Assembly: GCA_036362985.1 (NCBI GenBank)
Contig: JAYGXS010000003.1
Span: forward strand, 92,194,431-92,258,430
Source of the DNA: Ligula intestinalis
Lineage: Eukaryota; Platyhelminthes; Cestoda; Diphyllobothriidea; Diphyllobothriidae
Reading direction: 5' to 3'
DNA length: 64,000 nt
Below, piece by piece: positions 1-10,999 of this stretch. The position numbers and the translations under genes were made by a program. Below the pieces are notes generated by a model. The model searched no databases. It was given only the letters and a program-made list of their open reading frames with translations, and had not been told where the DNA came from. Every line of letters begins with the position of its first letter. Position 1 is the first letter of the stretch.

Positions 1-879
1 AAACAACTGGAGCATGTGGTGAACCTAACCCTGCCGTGGTAGCACCGGCTCTTTGTTTACCGACCCTTTGCCTCAGACGGTTTGGCCTTAGACAGTTTAC
101 TGCATTTTTTGCTGCCCACAATGATTGAATTTCTACTTTATTGATTGCCTTTTGGCTAACTCAAGTGACCTTGATGTTTTGGATCGATTTTACTGTATGA
201 ATTTAATTCTGGAATTTATCATTCGTTATTCTGTTAATGCAGCGAGTGGGAGCGGCTGATGAGCGTTCACGAAATTAATGGTGCCATTAAATTCTGCTAC
301 ATACGCTGTCTTCAAAAGTCCTTTTTGTAATAAAAAGATAGCAGTAAGAGCTGAGTGGTAGGTCGACTGTCAATTCCAACAATTTGCACTGCGTGCTTCA
401 CATAACGTTTGGACGCAGGGATGGGGACTTGTACGTGAGTCAGTCGATAGAGACTGTGAGTTGAGGCGAGTGAGATGAGAGAGAGAGCGTAAGAGATGAC
501 GTTCAGATCTTCTATCAACTGGCTTTGGTAAGCACCAAGGCTGACCGATAAGCGAGATCTCTGGTCCCACCGGGCCCATAGAGGCGGCTAAAGCGGCGAA
601 CCAGTGCTAGTTCAAAACGGCTTGTGCCTCGGACGTAACAGGTTGCTATATCGCCGTACCATCACGCCAGACTGTATTGGCATGACTACGGCATCGAAGA
701 GACAGGCTGCCAGAATACAGTAGACGAGGGGGAGGGTTGTTGGAACAGCCTTAAACGACGGTTACGCACGAAATAGTTAAGTATGTAAACCAGGCGAACA
801 CTTACAATAATAAGCAAGTGCAACAGACAATACTCCTCTACGTTTATCGAGGAGGTTAAAAGGGCAAAACAAAACGTAC
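1..879. other. No gene recognised; flank of the last visible locus A finger exon
   Basis: Only short, unrecognisable open frames occur here on both strands. On the minus strand this is sequence downstream of the donor site at 874-879, so it is probably intron of zinc-finger locus A, which must continue beyond the window edge because the exon at 880-966 ends in phase 1 without a stop codon. Confidence 0.4.
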
Positions 880-966
880 CATTGTGGCTACGTTTGGTAT
901 GCCTCTTCAAACTTCGTTTATGTCTGAAGGTCTTATTGCAAATAACGCATGTGAGCAGTTGGAGTC
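880..966 (-). CDS. C2H2 zinc-finger exon A10 (locus A)
   Basis: An 87-nt internal exon encodes one C-x2-C-x12-H-x4-H finger. The acceptor CAG lies at 967-969 and the donor GTACGT at 874-879 (both read on the minus strand). The exon is phase 1 at both ends. The presumed DNA-contact residues (-1, +2, +3, +6) are His, Arg, Ser, Arg, identical to those of exon A8 at 5124-5210, so this is a recent duplicate. It is the most downstream finger visible; the rest of the gene lies outside the window. Confidence 0.85.
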
Positions 967-1828
967 CTGAAACACAAAGAAAATACCTTCTAAACTCAAA
1001 GAAACTATAAAATAATTTTTTAAAGGCATCATTGGTACTGTCTTCAGAGATATACTTGCCTTTGAAGTATGGAAAATGAACTACTTTGACATTTTTAGTA
1101 TCCAGACTTTCCCTGTTTTCCGTTAAAATCCGCCAATATAGGATCGACTTTCCATCAAAAGATCTCAGTCTCCTGAGCAACAGGGGTTTATTTCGATGGA
1201 GTTGACAATATTTAGTTCAATAAAACAATTATAAGTGGTCTTCCTTCGTGGATCACTTTCAATACAATTAAATAAATGTTTTCCCTCCCGTTCAACAAAA
1301 ATTAAATGTTTAACGACCAATTCCGTAGGACCGCTAAGCGGGAAGAATAGATTATTAGGAGGCCCTACAAGATAGTTTTGCCAAAGCACCATTGATTATT
1401 CCTGGTCGCGGCACTAGGGCACATATACACTGTGTTTAGTAATAATGCCACCACGTTGGGAGCAAAGGAAAAGGAAATACGGTATGGTTGAGAAGTGCCG
1501 TCGCAAACGATCATCTGGGCTTACTTGTTACACCTCGTTTAAAATATAGTAAATGCACGCTACTTAAACGGATTAAGTAAACAGTATTTTTATCAATAAA
1601 CCGTCAGGAAGCCGAGTTGGCAGGACGCGGGGACAGGAAACCTACCATGTGATTACTGTAAGGGCTATAATGTGGGAGTATTAATGCTTCTCAAATTTCT
1701 ACTAAAAGATACCTGCAGCAATCGCAGAGAGTTCCTATTTTACCAAGTTCGCAGTATATAAAGGTAAGACGCAAACAAAAGAAATCCACTGTCTGGCGAA
1801 TATGCAAGGAGTGAAGGAAGAGTCGTAC

Positions 1829-1915
1829 CTCCGTGGACACCATTGACATGCTTCTTTAGGTCGTCATCGTGTGTAAAACCTTTATCACAAATTTCACAGT
1901 AACGCATTCGCACTC
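1829..1915 (-). CDS. C2H2 zinc-finger exon A9 (locus A)
   Basis: An 87-nt, phase 1-1 exon carries one finger. It runs from an acceptor CAG at about 1916-1918 to a donor GTACGA ending at 1828. The motif is RYCEIC then F, L and H-x4-H. The contact residues are His, Asp, Asp, Lys, an unusually acidic recognition helix. It is nearly the same as exon A7 (5775-5861). Together A9+A10 mirror A7+A8, which indicates duplication of a two-exon cassette. Confidence 0.85.
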
Positions 1916-1989
1916 CTGAAAGGGCAAGCAAGGACGAAGGCTGTCAGCGAAATAGACAGGTTCCTGAACCGAACAAAAAAGCAGTCACC

Positions 1990-4080
1990 GACAAAAGCAG
2001 AATAAATACCTTCAACAGTTGTCGGGAAACGATTTTTCAAGTTGGCTGCTTACAAAAACGGCCGCAACTCATCGGGATACATAGATAAAGAAAAGCATGC
2101 TAATCAATAGGGTAATCAAAGGCTCATTTTTATTTTCCTCGATAAATTGAACTGAAAAAATAAGGTAAAGGGGGTGGGTGGGTGAGGTTAAGTCGACGTG
2201 AACACAAATCGTTGCGACCTGGAGGGTTTTCAATTACCTCTTTTAAGACTGCTATGACCTTCTCAGGTAAAACCTAAATTCCCACTTTGAGGACGATGCG
2301 ATTTTCTTGCATCGGGTGCCATTAAAGGGTATTCCGCTGCTGTGCTCTTGTAGCACCAGCTTCTTCGGTTTCTTAAGAAGTACGGTTAAGCCGTCAAGCA
2401 CAAGGTTGTCCCGTTAGCAGCAATTAATATCTTCGTACGGCTTCAGTATTTTTGTATTTTTTAGTATTCCACTATTTTAGAAATCGGTTTTTCTGGGCTA
2501 CTTGTATGTGTACGTTTTTCAGGAAATACAGATATATAGTAGTATCTTATTGAAACATGTTGGCTGCGGCTACAGAAGAACGACATTGCAACTATTTGTA
2601 GATTATATACTTGAATGTTACTTTAATTGTACTTATATTTTAATTATGTATGCCTACTACTAATATAATTATACTTTATATGACAGAATATCCTAACAGA
2701 ATAGGCTCAGTATTTGTTTACCGTCATTCCTTTAATCGCTTATTATTACTAGGTTTGCAGGCAACAGTAGCTTATGTAGGCCCACACATCAATCCCTACT
2801 CCCTGTATGTTTTCCTACGAAAGGGGTGGCTATAGGGTTTTATGGGTGGGGAATAAGGACACGCAGTGGAATATACTTTAATAAATACTAAATGCATTTA
2901 TATTTTACTGTATTTAGAAGTGTTGTTGATTTTCATAATGCGTATTATCGTTTAGCTTATTGCGGAAAACATGATTATCAAATGGCAGGTTTCTTAAATT
3001 TCGCTAAAAATTGAAATGGCGCTTAGGGGATCGTCTACTTAAACTTATATCAGGCCCACCTTACCGTTCTGAAGTTAGAGTAGTATAGTGCGGCGCAAAG
3101 CGCTGCGCACACTTTGAAATTACATGCGGAACAACTTACTCCCAGCGGCCGCGGGAAGCAACTCCGACTACATTATTTTCCCTGTACACTTACTTCAAAA
3201 ATGTCCCTCTCTACCTATCCTATTTCCCCACCCCCTTCCCCCTTAAAAAACTCTATAACCACCGTTTTTGCTCAATAAAATGCTGGAACTAGGGGCATAT
3301 GAGCGGGCCTACATAAGCTACGTTTGCCGGTTCGCATTTGCCTATAGGCAGCCTTTTAAATGGTTCGTTTTACAGTTGTGGCTCGACAGGTTTGATGTTA
3401 GCCCACAAGCTAGCATTTTTACAAGACACCAAAGCGGGATACGTTCTATTTTGAAAATATAATTCAGCACAAAACGTCCTCCATCCACGGTGGATAAAAT
3501 TAGGCACAGTAACCACATAAAGTCGGCAGATTAGAAGCAATGCATACTGACCGAAAACTACCAAGATCATGACGAATAGTAGTTAAATGGCTAACAAAAT
3601 GTAGGTAAAATTGAACGGTCTTTGAGATGGCAGTAGACTCCTGCGCTTATGACCTCATTGCTGTAGTTTGAACGAACACAGAGGAATAAAAGCCGGTTTA
3701 TAATGGACACAATAGACAAACCGATGTGCGAATGGGAGATTTACATGGGGATGGAGCGTAGAAAAAGTAACGTATCGGATTCGAAAGCTCGCGTTCTAGG
3801 GTTATAGGATATTGGGTCGGTTTTCGTTCAGAGAGATAACTTTCGGGCCGTTTTACAAGATATATATGCACCGGTCTAGTAAGACATGTCTCGGAATACT
3901 TCCGAGGGCGGCAGGAGGTTACAATCCTTGTTAGGCGCCGATTTAAGCGCAAGTCGTCTCGTAAAAATATAGGTCCTTGTTGGCCACCAACGACAGCCGA
4001 GGAAACAAGAATAGGCAACTGTATAAGCCGATCACCGCACATCAAGCCATAAATATCAACTCTGCTATTGTCTATGGTTC
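1990..4080. other. Intron of locus A; no gene recognised
   Basis: This is AT-rich non-coding sequence between finger exons A8 and A9, upstream of a degraded LINE tail. Short open frames on both strands show no recognisable domain. Confidence 0.4.
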
Positions 4081-4099
4081 AAAGCTCAAGGCTGGAATC

Positions 4100-4960
4100 C
4101 AGTTTTTACACGTGGGTCAGATAATTTATTCAACTCTGCTGCAAACATCTACTGGGCATAGTTACCACGAAGGAGACATTGACGACCAAATTCAAAGGGC
4201 TGGCCAAGCCACACCTCACTCATGCGGCACCAATCTGCTCTCCTATGATCGGTTCTTCCAGTTTCCGCCGCCTTCATTCAGCACAGAAAGCTGCCCTCCA
4301 CACGATTCCGGGTTGCTATAAAAGGTCGCCTATCAGTCATCTTCATGCAGAGGTTTCTGACCTGCCGGGCGCCTCTCACAACAAATTGCTGGGCCAGCAG
4401 TTCTAGTGGACCTGTACGCAACCCGGCCAGCCTAACTAACACCGCTGCCACGCTCCTCAGCCCAACCGCAACGTTCGGCCGTTTATTCGAGATCTCCACA
4501 AGGAAGCTGTCGTCTCGTGTCGGCCCTGCCACCAAGACAGGTCTTCAGCGTCTTTACCAGAGAGCCGTTGTCGAAGCAAAACTAAGTTGCCACCCCACGG
4601 TCCTTTTCAGCGGCTATCCACTCTCCGTTGCGGCCTCGGAATAAAAGCTTCTGATAGTCACTCGCTGTACCTTGGCTCATCTACGCAGTGGCTACTTAAT
4701 GGTCCTTCGCCAGTACCAACACCGGCTGGACCTGTCCACATCCGGCAGCTGTACCGAATGCGGCGTTTCTCGGCATGACTGTCAGCATCAGTTCGCCTGC
4801 AGTTCATGGCCAGGCACGACAATCACCCCCTGCGGACCATTAGCTCAAGCCGGTCGAGATTTCGGCTTTTCTCAGTCTTCCAACTACAAAGGATTTGAAT
4901 TCCGGCGGGGACCCTGATCCAACGAGGGCTACGACACACACACCAGAGATAAAACTAATT
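4100..4960 (+). pseudogene. Jockey-like LINE 3' fragment, degenerate
   Basis: Overlapping frames at 4179-4406, 4345-4644 and 4672-4917 together give the RT thumb and C-terminal region of a Jockey-like non-LTR element. They include a segment like LTHAAPICSP followed by LHSAQKAALH, then LRSGYL, and a C-terminal Cys/His knuckle (TECGVSRHDC...FAC). Several frameshifts separate the parts. Related tails occur at about 30.1, 33.3, 49.6 and 51.9 kb, and all share a tCCGGCGGGGa block just before the stop and an (AC)n-like end, here near 4930-4945. The copy is 5' truncated and inactive, and lies inside an intron of locus A in antisense. Confidence 0.7.
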
Positions 4961-5123
4961 ATCTTGCGCTCTCCGCTCTATTAAAAACTCTGATATATAC
5001 ATTCACATTCGCATAAATAAAAGAAGGAAATACCTATCATTAAACATAGCAAACAAACATCAACAAATCAGAAAGAGCAAGAAAGATAGAGGATGTTAAA
5101 TAAGTAGGCAAAACAAAGCTTAC

Positions 5124-5210
5124 CATTGTGAGTACGTTCGGTATGTCTCTTAAGACTTCGTTTGTGTCTGAAGGCCTTGCTGCAAATGACACATGTGAGC
5201 ATTTGCAGTC
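5124..5210 (-). CDS. C2H2 zinc-finger exon A8 (locus A)
   Basis: An 87-nt phase 1-1 exon has its acceptor CAG at 5211-5213 and donor GTAAGC at 5118-5123. It encodes a C-x2-C-x12-H-x4-H finger starting LQMLTCVIC. The contact residues are His, Arg, Ser, Arg. It is paralogous to A10 (880-966), with near-identical finger and flanking intron, so the A7/A8 pair was copied as a unit. Confidence 0.87.
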
Positions 5211-5774
5211 CTGGAAAACAAAACAGAATATACATTTGTGAGTTGTTTTTTTATTACAGAATTCCCGGTCCACGTAGAATAGCAAAATAAACATTTAAAA
5301 AGCATGACCAATTATTTGGGGCCATGGTACTGGGGCAAGGTTATACTAGGGTGGGTACCAATTTGCGCAAGTTGTGAGCTAAGAACCAGCAATATTTCTA
5401 TCCCTGAAAAGCGCAGTTGCGAAGTTGGGGAAGCACTGTGACCGCCGCTGTATAGCATACGGTAGGCTCGCTACTAAAAGAATATAAGTAGGTAGGTTTT
5501 TCAAAAAAAATATGAGCCGCTGGAGAAGCCGAGTTGGCAAGGCACAGGAAACGGACACCGCAAGAAGGATTCGTGTCTAGGTTAGGGTTGATGTCAGAGT
5601 TATGACGCGAGAATATTTCCTCGTCCGTTAATTTTACACAACACCAGCCACGTTACCAACAGAGGTTTATTACTTTCGTGTCCTGCAACCGACATAATTC
5701 ATATAAAAGAAAGCACACACTAAAACAAAAGCCATTAGTTGGCAAATATTCCAGACGTAAAGGAAGAGAAGTAC

Positions 5775-5861
5775 CTCCGTGAACACTGTTGACATGTTTC
5801 TTCAGGTCATCCTCCAGCGAGAAGCCTTGATCACAGATTTCACAGTAACGCTTTCGCAGTC
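5775..5861 (-). CDS. C2H2 zinc-finger exon A7 (locus A)
   Basis: An 87-nt phase 1-1 exon with one finger (LRKRYCEIC...). The contact residues are Leu, Asp, Asp, Lys. The acceptor CAG sits just above 5861 and the donor GTACTT just below 5775. It pairs with A8 as a duplicated two-finger cassette whose second copy is A9/A10. Downstream intron sequence also resembles the 1.4-1.7 kb interval (a shared gaagccgagttggca block). Confidence 0.86.
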
Positions 5862-6379
5862 CTGAAGGGGCAAGAGAACATGACTTAGAAAACGGATATA
5901 TGCAGGCATTACTTCTAAAGTCTATCTGGAGATGGATAAGCATGGACGTAGTATCAAACAAAGTAACATTTCCCGTTTGCGCGTGTTTTATACGTCGGAC
6001 TGAAACGAGGGGGGGTTAGATTCCCGTAGTAGTGATATGGCTACACTGAGAAGGAACTATTGCAGCTTGACTAAGCTATGCTAGCCGCTGTGCACAGGGA
6101 GATAGCAGACCTCTTGAGACCAACTCTGCGTATTTACATCGCCTCTCCACACACAAAGGTTGAATTGCACCGACGGACGCCAGCAAATAAAAAATATCCA
6201 GATAGAATACACCCATTTGTTCCCCTTCATCAAGACAATACACTCTGCACACCAGCATAGCTTATATTTCAGCAGTTCATAGGATGTAGGGGACAACCGG
6301 GGGAGTGGAGGGCCGTCCTTATCCCTCCGATTTATAAAGTGTAGCCTTCAATAGAAAAGTAATAGCCAAATCAGTTGAA

Positions 6380-7166
6380 CCTACATTTTATGCTGTGTCA
6401 TGGAGTGACTTGGGCGGAAGGACTTAAAGGCGTACCCGAAGCAGATACATCAACTATACGCTACCCCTTTCCGATACCTTGGCGTTACACTAGCATCCAA
6501 CCTTACATTTACTCTTCATCAAGGCCTTTTTATCAAAATCCGTAAACATTAATATTATATCCGCCGCTTGTGTTTATATCGCACACCGCAAGCCTTAATC
6601 TGGTGTTTTGTAGATGACTGTATTCTCCTCCCTATTCTTTACTGCTCTCCGGTTATTTTTCCAGCTTTACATAAAAAAGACCTAGTCATTTTGAAACGTG
6701 GCCTCCAAATGCTCTTTTCAGCTGCCGGTTTTTCCTATGTTTTTTTAGCTGACATTATACTACAACAACACTTTAGAACGGTCAAGCAATTTGCTGACCG
6801 CATCCTAAATGAGGTTGCTCACCCTCTCCACTCTGAACTAATGACTGCGAAGTCTTCCCGTCCCATGCGTCGAGGCTTCCGTCATATGTCTTGCCGCACA
6901 TCAGCACTCGGTACTCCCATTCCTAGCACGCTACCTCATCTGTGAAGAAGCGGAAATTGACAAGCTGAGATCTGATCTGTCGCCATAGTAGACGTGGATA
7001 CCGTGTAAAACTTGAATTGCGAGAAGTACATGACCTTTTTACCTTTTAACATAACCCATTACTTTACCTATCCTTTGTTCTCCGTGAATGGAGCCATTTT
7101 TTCGCTGAAAATTTATTATGTTTAATCGTAGATAAAACAAGATTTTCTTCTTCTTCTTCTTCTTAC
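6380..7166 (+). pseudogene. CR1-like LINE 3' fragment with (TTC)n tail
   Basis: The frame around 6460-6530 gives FRYLGVTLASNLTF. The open frame 6568-6945 gives a typical RT C-terminal domain (LCLYRTPQAL, then LPILYCSPVIFPAL, then FRTVKQFADRIL). The element ends in a (TTC) microsatellite at about 7147-7166, consistent with a simple-repeat LINE tail. It is 5' truncated with stops between motifs. It lies antisense within a locus A intron. Confidence 0.65.
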
Positions 7167-7424
7167 CCCGTACGGCTTTCGCTGTAGTTATTCGTCTTAC
7201 CGGTATCAACTGTTGACAAAAAAATGTCAGGTGGAGGTGACTTCGAAAGTAAATGGTTCGTTTAAGCTGATGCCACCAAGTAAAGGCTATCCTGAAAAAT
7301 TATATTACTCTTCTGTTCACGAGTAGACAGGACGACAACAAACCAGGAAAGGAAAGCATTAACAAGAGTTGCATCAAAAGGCAACGCCACAATAAATGAA
7401 AAACAGTACAGTAAAGATGCATAC

Positions 7425-7511
7425 CTTGATGGACACCATCGATGTGCTGCTTCAGTAGGCGATTTCGTGCAAAAACTTTGCCACAAAAATCGCAGGTGTG
7501 AGTTTGCAGAG
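7425..7511 (-). CDS. C2H2 zinc-finger exon A6 (locus A)
   Basis: An 87-nt phase 1-1 exon, with acceptor CAG at 7512-7514 and donor GTATGC at 7419-7424. The finger starts LQTHTCDFC and the contact residues are Arg, Arg, Leu, Gln. Its closest relative in the window is locus B exon B2 (31690-31776), which shares the ARN-x-LLK core. That supports a common ancestor of the two loci. Plus-strand open frames here are antisense shadows. Confidence 0.86.
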
Positions 7512-7964
7512 CTGGCAGAGCAACTACGCCTAGATGGAGAGCAAAAGAGAAGAAGAGTCACAAGCTGCTTCGATGGATCGGTCGGCAAAAATAAAATTTG
7601 CAAGTTGACGCAGAATATCCAATGGGAAAAGGGCTCCGCCACTGAAGCCATGGCTACGGCCACAACAATCGTTTGCGAACGATCGCCTAAACGGGTTCAT
7701 GCCATCAAAAGCACTGTTTTACAATTTATGTCAAAGGAATTCAAATGCCCTCAAAAGCACTGCTACTGCTGCAACAGCAGCAGCAGTTGTCCTGTCATGT
7801 TCAGCGGCCAGCACGTATGAGGTACGCGCAGATGTGGCGTCAGACTCCACACTCAGGCGGCCAAACATTGGCTTGCCACTAGAATGCAATCCAGGTGAGC
7901 GGGGAGAAGGATGAAAAGATACATTACAAGTCAACAGAGATAACCGTGGTCGAAGGGCGCTCAC

Positions 7965-8110
7965 TAATCCGGTTACGGAAAATGCAGGTCTCGTTGTGCT
8001 TCGGAGCTCGAATCTCGAGGGTCGCCACCGCTGGAATTGGATAAGACTGGCTTATGATGGCTAATAAGCCAGAAATGGCCATTCCAAACCCCCTGTGACG
8101 TTATCGGTTC
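7965..8110 (+). repeat. tRNA-derived SINE-like repeat, copy 1
   Basis: A B-box-like stretch (gctcgaatctcgag) is followed by a body containing tggcttatgatggctaataagcc. The same body occurs in reverse near 14930-14960 and 50565-50610. There is no intact cloverleaf. I infer a SINE family with a tRNA-like head. Confidence 0.4.
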
Positions 8111-8162
8111 CACTCACTTATCTGTTCCACTATCATCATATTCCCGATCGCAATCGATCAAA

Positions 8163-8240
8163 ACAACGGGCCCGTAGCTCAATGGCCAAATGTTGCACTC
8201 ACTGACCAAAGGTCGCGGGTTCGAAGCTCGGAGGTTACAA
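8163..8240 (+). repeat. tRNA-like SINE head, copy 2
   Basis: A tRNA-like 5' region (cgtagctcaatggcc, A-box-like) and a B-box-like gggttcgaagctcg lie about 45 bp apart. The acceptor stem ends do not pair, so this is a SINE head or tRNA pseudogene rather than a functional tRNA gene. Confidence 0.45.
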
Positions 8241-8337
8241 CCCCTAGGATTCGGTACGATTTGCTAGGACTTTCGTACAGGTCACAGAGGACGTAGCTCC
8301 CTGTCAGGGCAGATGGACTAGAACGACGAAAACATAG

Positions 8338-9293
8338 AGTATGACAAGTGCTGCAAGAAACATTCCGGTAATCGCAAACCAACATTGAGTAGGGTTGCCG
8401 TACTGTTTATCATGCAGTCCAATTTCAATTATTTTCAATCACACTAGCGTGCCAATTGTGTGATAAGTTTTTTTCTGACCGCTGCGAAAAAGTTAATTCG
8501 CTAAAAAATGGCTACTTAAATAGTATGCATTTTTATCATTGATTTTGACTGCCTTTATAAATTCAAATGCTTTTTTATGGAAAGCATGCAGGAAAAATGT
8601 TTCTCTTGTCTTATTTGATAGGAAATTACGTCTTCCTTAAATTTTATTCTTAAAGGAAGGGTTCCCTACAGTTTTAGAAATGTTTCGAAATTGCCAAATG
8701 ATTTTGAAAACTACCGGCTGCTAGAACTGAATGTTGCGTTCATCCTGTTTAAGGAAAGGTACGTTCTTGCCCACGGTTTGAGGAAGTGGTTGCATAGCTC
8801 TCATACAATTTTGCCAAAGACATGGACAATACTGTATACATCAGGGCAGCATTAACAAATTGACGGATACGATGTATTATGAATGAACACCTTACAGTCG
8901 GAAAAATGCTCATAATTAGACATTTTTTAAACCGAACGAAACCCTTTCCTTCAAGAATAAAAATTTAAAGAAGGCGTGATTTTCTATCAAATAAGTACGA
9001 GAAGATTTTTTCGTGCATGCTTTCCATAAAAGATATTTAAATTTGTAAAGGCAGTCAAAATCAAGGATAAAAATGCATACTATGTAATTAGCCATTTTTT
9101 ACCGAATGAACTTTTTCGCAGCGGTCAAAAAAAAGCTCAGCACAGCGTCGGCTTCATAGCGTGACTGAAAGGAATTGAAATTGGACTGCATGATAAGAAG
9201 CATTTCAACCCTACTCAATGTTGGTTTGAGAATGATAACCAGTCTTTTTTTCAAATTGCGGAATGTTTCTTGCAGCATTCGCCATACTGTATG
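8338..9293. mobile_element. Large inverted-repeat (foldback-type) element
   Basis: The left arm (about 8338-8680) and right arm (about 8935-9293) are inverted copies of each other over roughly 350 bp, separated by about 255 bp. Examples are the cgctgcgaaaaagtt/aactttttcgcagcg pair, the tgctgcaagaaacattcc/ggaatgtttcttgcagca pair and the attttgactgcc/ggcagtcaaaat pair. It has no coding capacity. A related arm is present at about 13.85-14.22 kb. Arms drift by scattered substitutions, so the insertion is old. No target duplication could be fixed. Confidence 0.6.
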
Positions 9294-9460
9294 ACACATA
9301 GCCATGGAAGTAAAGTTAAGTCAGGCCCCTGGTCTTTAAGTGGTTGAAGTAAACACCACAGCCATGGTAAATGAGCATCATGACAAAAGCCGACAATTGG
9401 ACGCGAAAAGGATTAAGTGCAGAAAGGAAATTGTAAAACGTGTAGAGCAAACACACGCAC

Positions 9461-9547
9461 CTTTGTGGACAGCGCCAATGTGCTGATTCATGGTGGTCTT
9501 CCGTGTAAAGGCTTTGCCACAAATATCACACACAAAGTCCCTCAGTT
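9461..9547 (-). CDS. C2H2 zinc-finger exon A5 (locus A)
   Basis: An 87-nt phase 1-1 exon, with acceptor TTGTAG ending next to 9547 and donor GTGCGT at 9455-9460. The finger starts LRDFVCDIC and the contact residues are Arg, Thr, Thr, Gln. It is close to A3 (15231-15317). The A4/A5 pair matches the A2/A3 pair, which indicates a second cassette duplication in this locus. Confidence 0.86.
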
Positions 9548-9699
9548 CTACAACAGGGAAATAATTGACAAGGTAGTGAACTTATTTGCTCTGCGATTGG
9601 CTTCCAATATCAGTAATGAAGGTCGACATTTAGAATAAATCGCCGAAATATGCTCCACACAAACAACAACTTCACCTACCTAAATTGAGGGGGTATAGA

Positions 9700-10255
9700 A
9701 AAACTCGGAGCTAAGCAAACTTTTTTTCGCAGCTCTCTCTCATTCCGATAAAGGCGCGCCGGCAGCCGCACGAGTGGCAGAAGGGTGTCAGCGAAAAATG
9801 CGACTTTCGACTGGGGAACAAAAAGATGCCACGCTTTGCTGCAACCGTGGCTAGATATCGTGGTGACCTTGGGTTTTGAATTTTGGTTTTATGGTTGCAG
9901 CCTAAGCGTTTAGTTCCTCGCTTTGCCACCAGGCTGCCCGTATAGTGCATGCAATAAAATATCCGCGCAACCTGTAAGAGGCAACGGAGCGCCGACGCTT
10001 CTAATTGGAAGACTCTGCTGCTCGCTGATTGGCTACATTTTCTGCGAGCGTGTCCTTCAGAATTCACGTGGATGGACGCAGCAGCGGGTGTGATACGCTG
10101 AACTATTTTGGTTGTAGGGCGTGGATAACTAGACGAACCCCTGAGTACAGTTGAGGTGCAGGTCGAAACGGTTACTGTCAGATGCGAGCAGCGTGTGTGT
10201 TGTGGCGGGAGCCACATAACTTCTCCCCCTTCCTTCTCCAAGGCCCGCTGACCCA
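9700..10255. other. Intron of locus A; unassigned open frame
   Basis: A 183-codon minus-strand frame (9711-10262) shows no recognisable domain, is rich in Arg/Ser and lies in a GC-richer stretch. I do not call it a gene. Confidence 0.3.
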
Positions 10256-10261
10256 AAGCCA

Positions 10262-10940
10262 TGCGTCCTCACAAACAACTGCTTCAGTGCTTTCTCTCAC
10301 TGGCGCCCCCGTCCCCCGAGGCTTGACCTCGCAGCTGCTTCTGGCTAACAAATAACAGCCGCGCCAGCGTCTGTGGTCCTTCGGCGTTACCCAGCGGTTG
10401 ACCTCAGCTCATTCAGTTTGCACACTTACATACGTGCCCACGCACGCCCAGCTAGTCGCGTTTTCTTTAGTGTCACTCGAACAGGAGAAGCCGCGGCCAC
10501 ACAGCAGGGGGCCTTTTGCGGGCGACACCCCCCTCGGGCAATTGCAATAGACCACTCACAGAACACTTGAACTTGCTCCGCAATCCTAACAAAGCTACAG
10601 TCATCACCCCACACAATACACGGTCAGCTCAAGCTCTCAGGCCTGACTGGACGCAGTCAGGACCAGCCCTGGCTTGGGCAGTGGCCACTTCCCACCCGCC
10701 CTCACAATGGCCAAGGTCTGCTACACCAAACCTCCTTCTCCTCTCCACCTGTGTTTTTGACGACGGAGCAGCTCCGCCCGACCATGCTGCTCCGACTCCT
10801 CCTCCTCGCCGCCGGGATTGAGGCCCACCCGGCGGGGCTCCGGATCTAAAAAGGGCTACTAGCCAGCCAGCCACTTGAGACTGCATCTGGGAGTTCTGTA
10901 AACAATAAATTCCTAATTCTGGTGACACTTGCCTTTTAGC
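10262..10940 (+). repeat. Possible solo LTR of a Gypsy-type element
   Basis: This is a GC-rich, CpG-containing block. It has an AT-rich aaaaagg box near 10849 and a polyadenylation signal AATAAA at about 10903. It ends in tggtgacac, resembling the TGGTGAC sequence that often marks the LTR end and primer-binding side of Gypsy elements. No second copy is seen and no internal domain follows directly, so the call is tentative. Confidence 0.3.
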
Positions 10941-10999
10941 TTCAACATGGGACTCGACCTGATGATTGTGGTGATCTAGGCACAACCACAACCTTGACC

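Noticed and set aside
7467..7820. 117-codon plus-strand open frame
   Set aside because: Its first part is antisense to finger exon A6, whose zinc ligands and splice sites are strong; the rest has no domain.
8163..8240. Possible functional tRNA gene
   Set aside because: A- and B-box-like stretches exist but the ends do not form an acceptor stem and the anticodon arm is not convincing; kept only as SINE-like.
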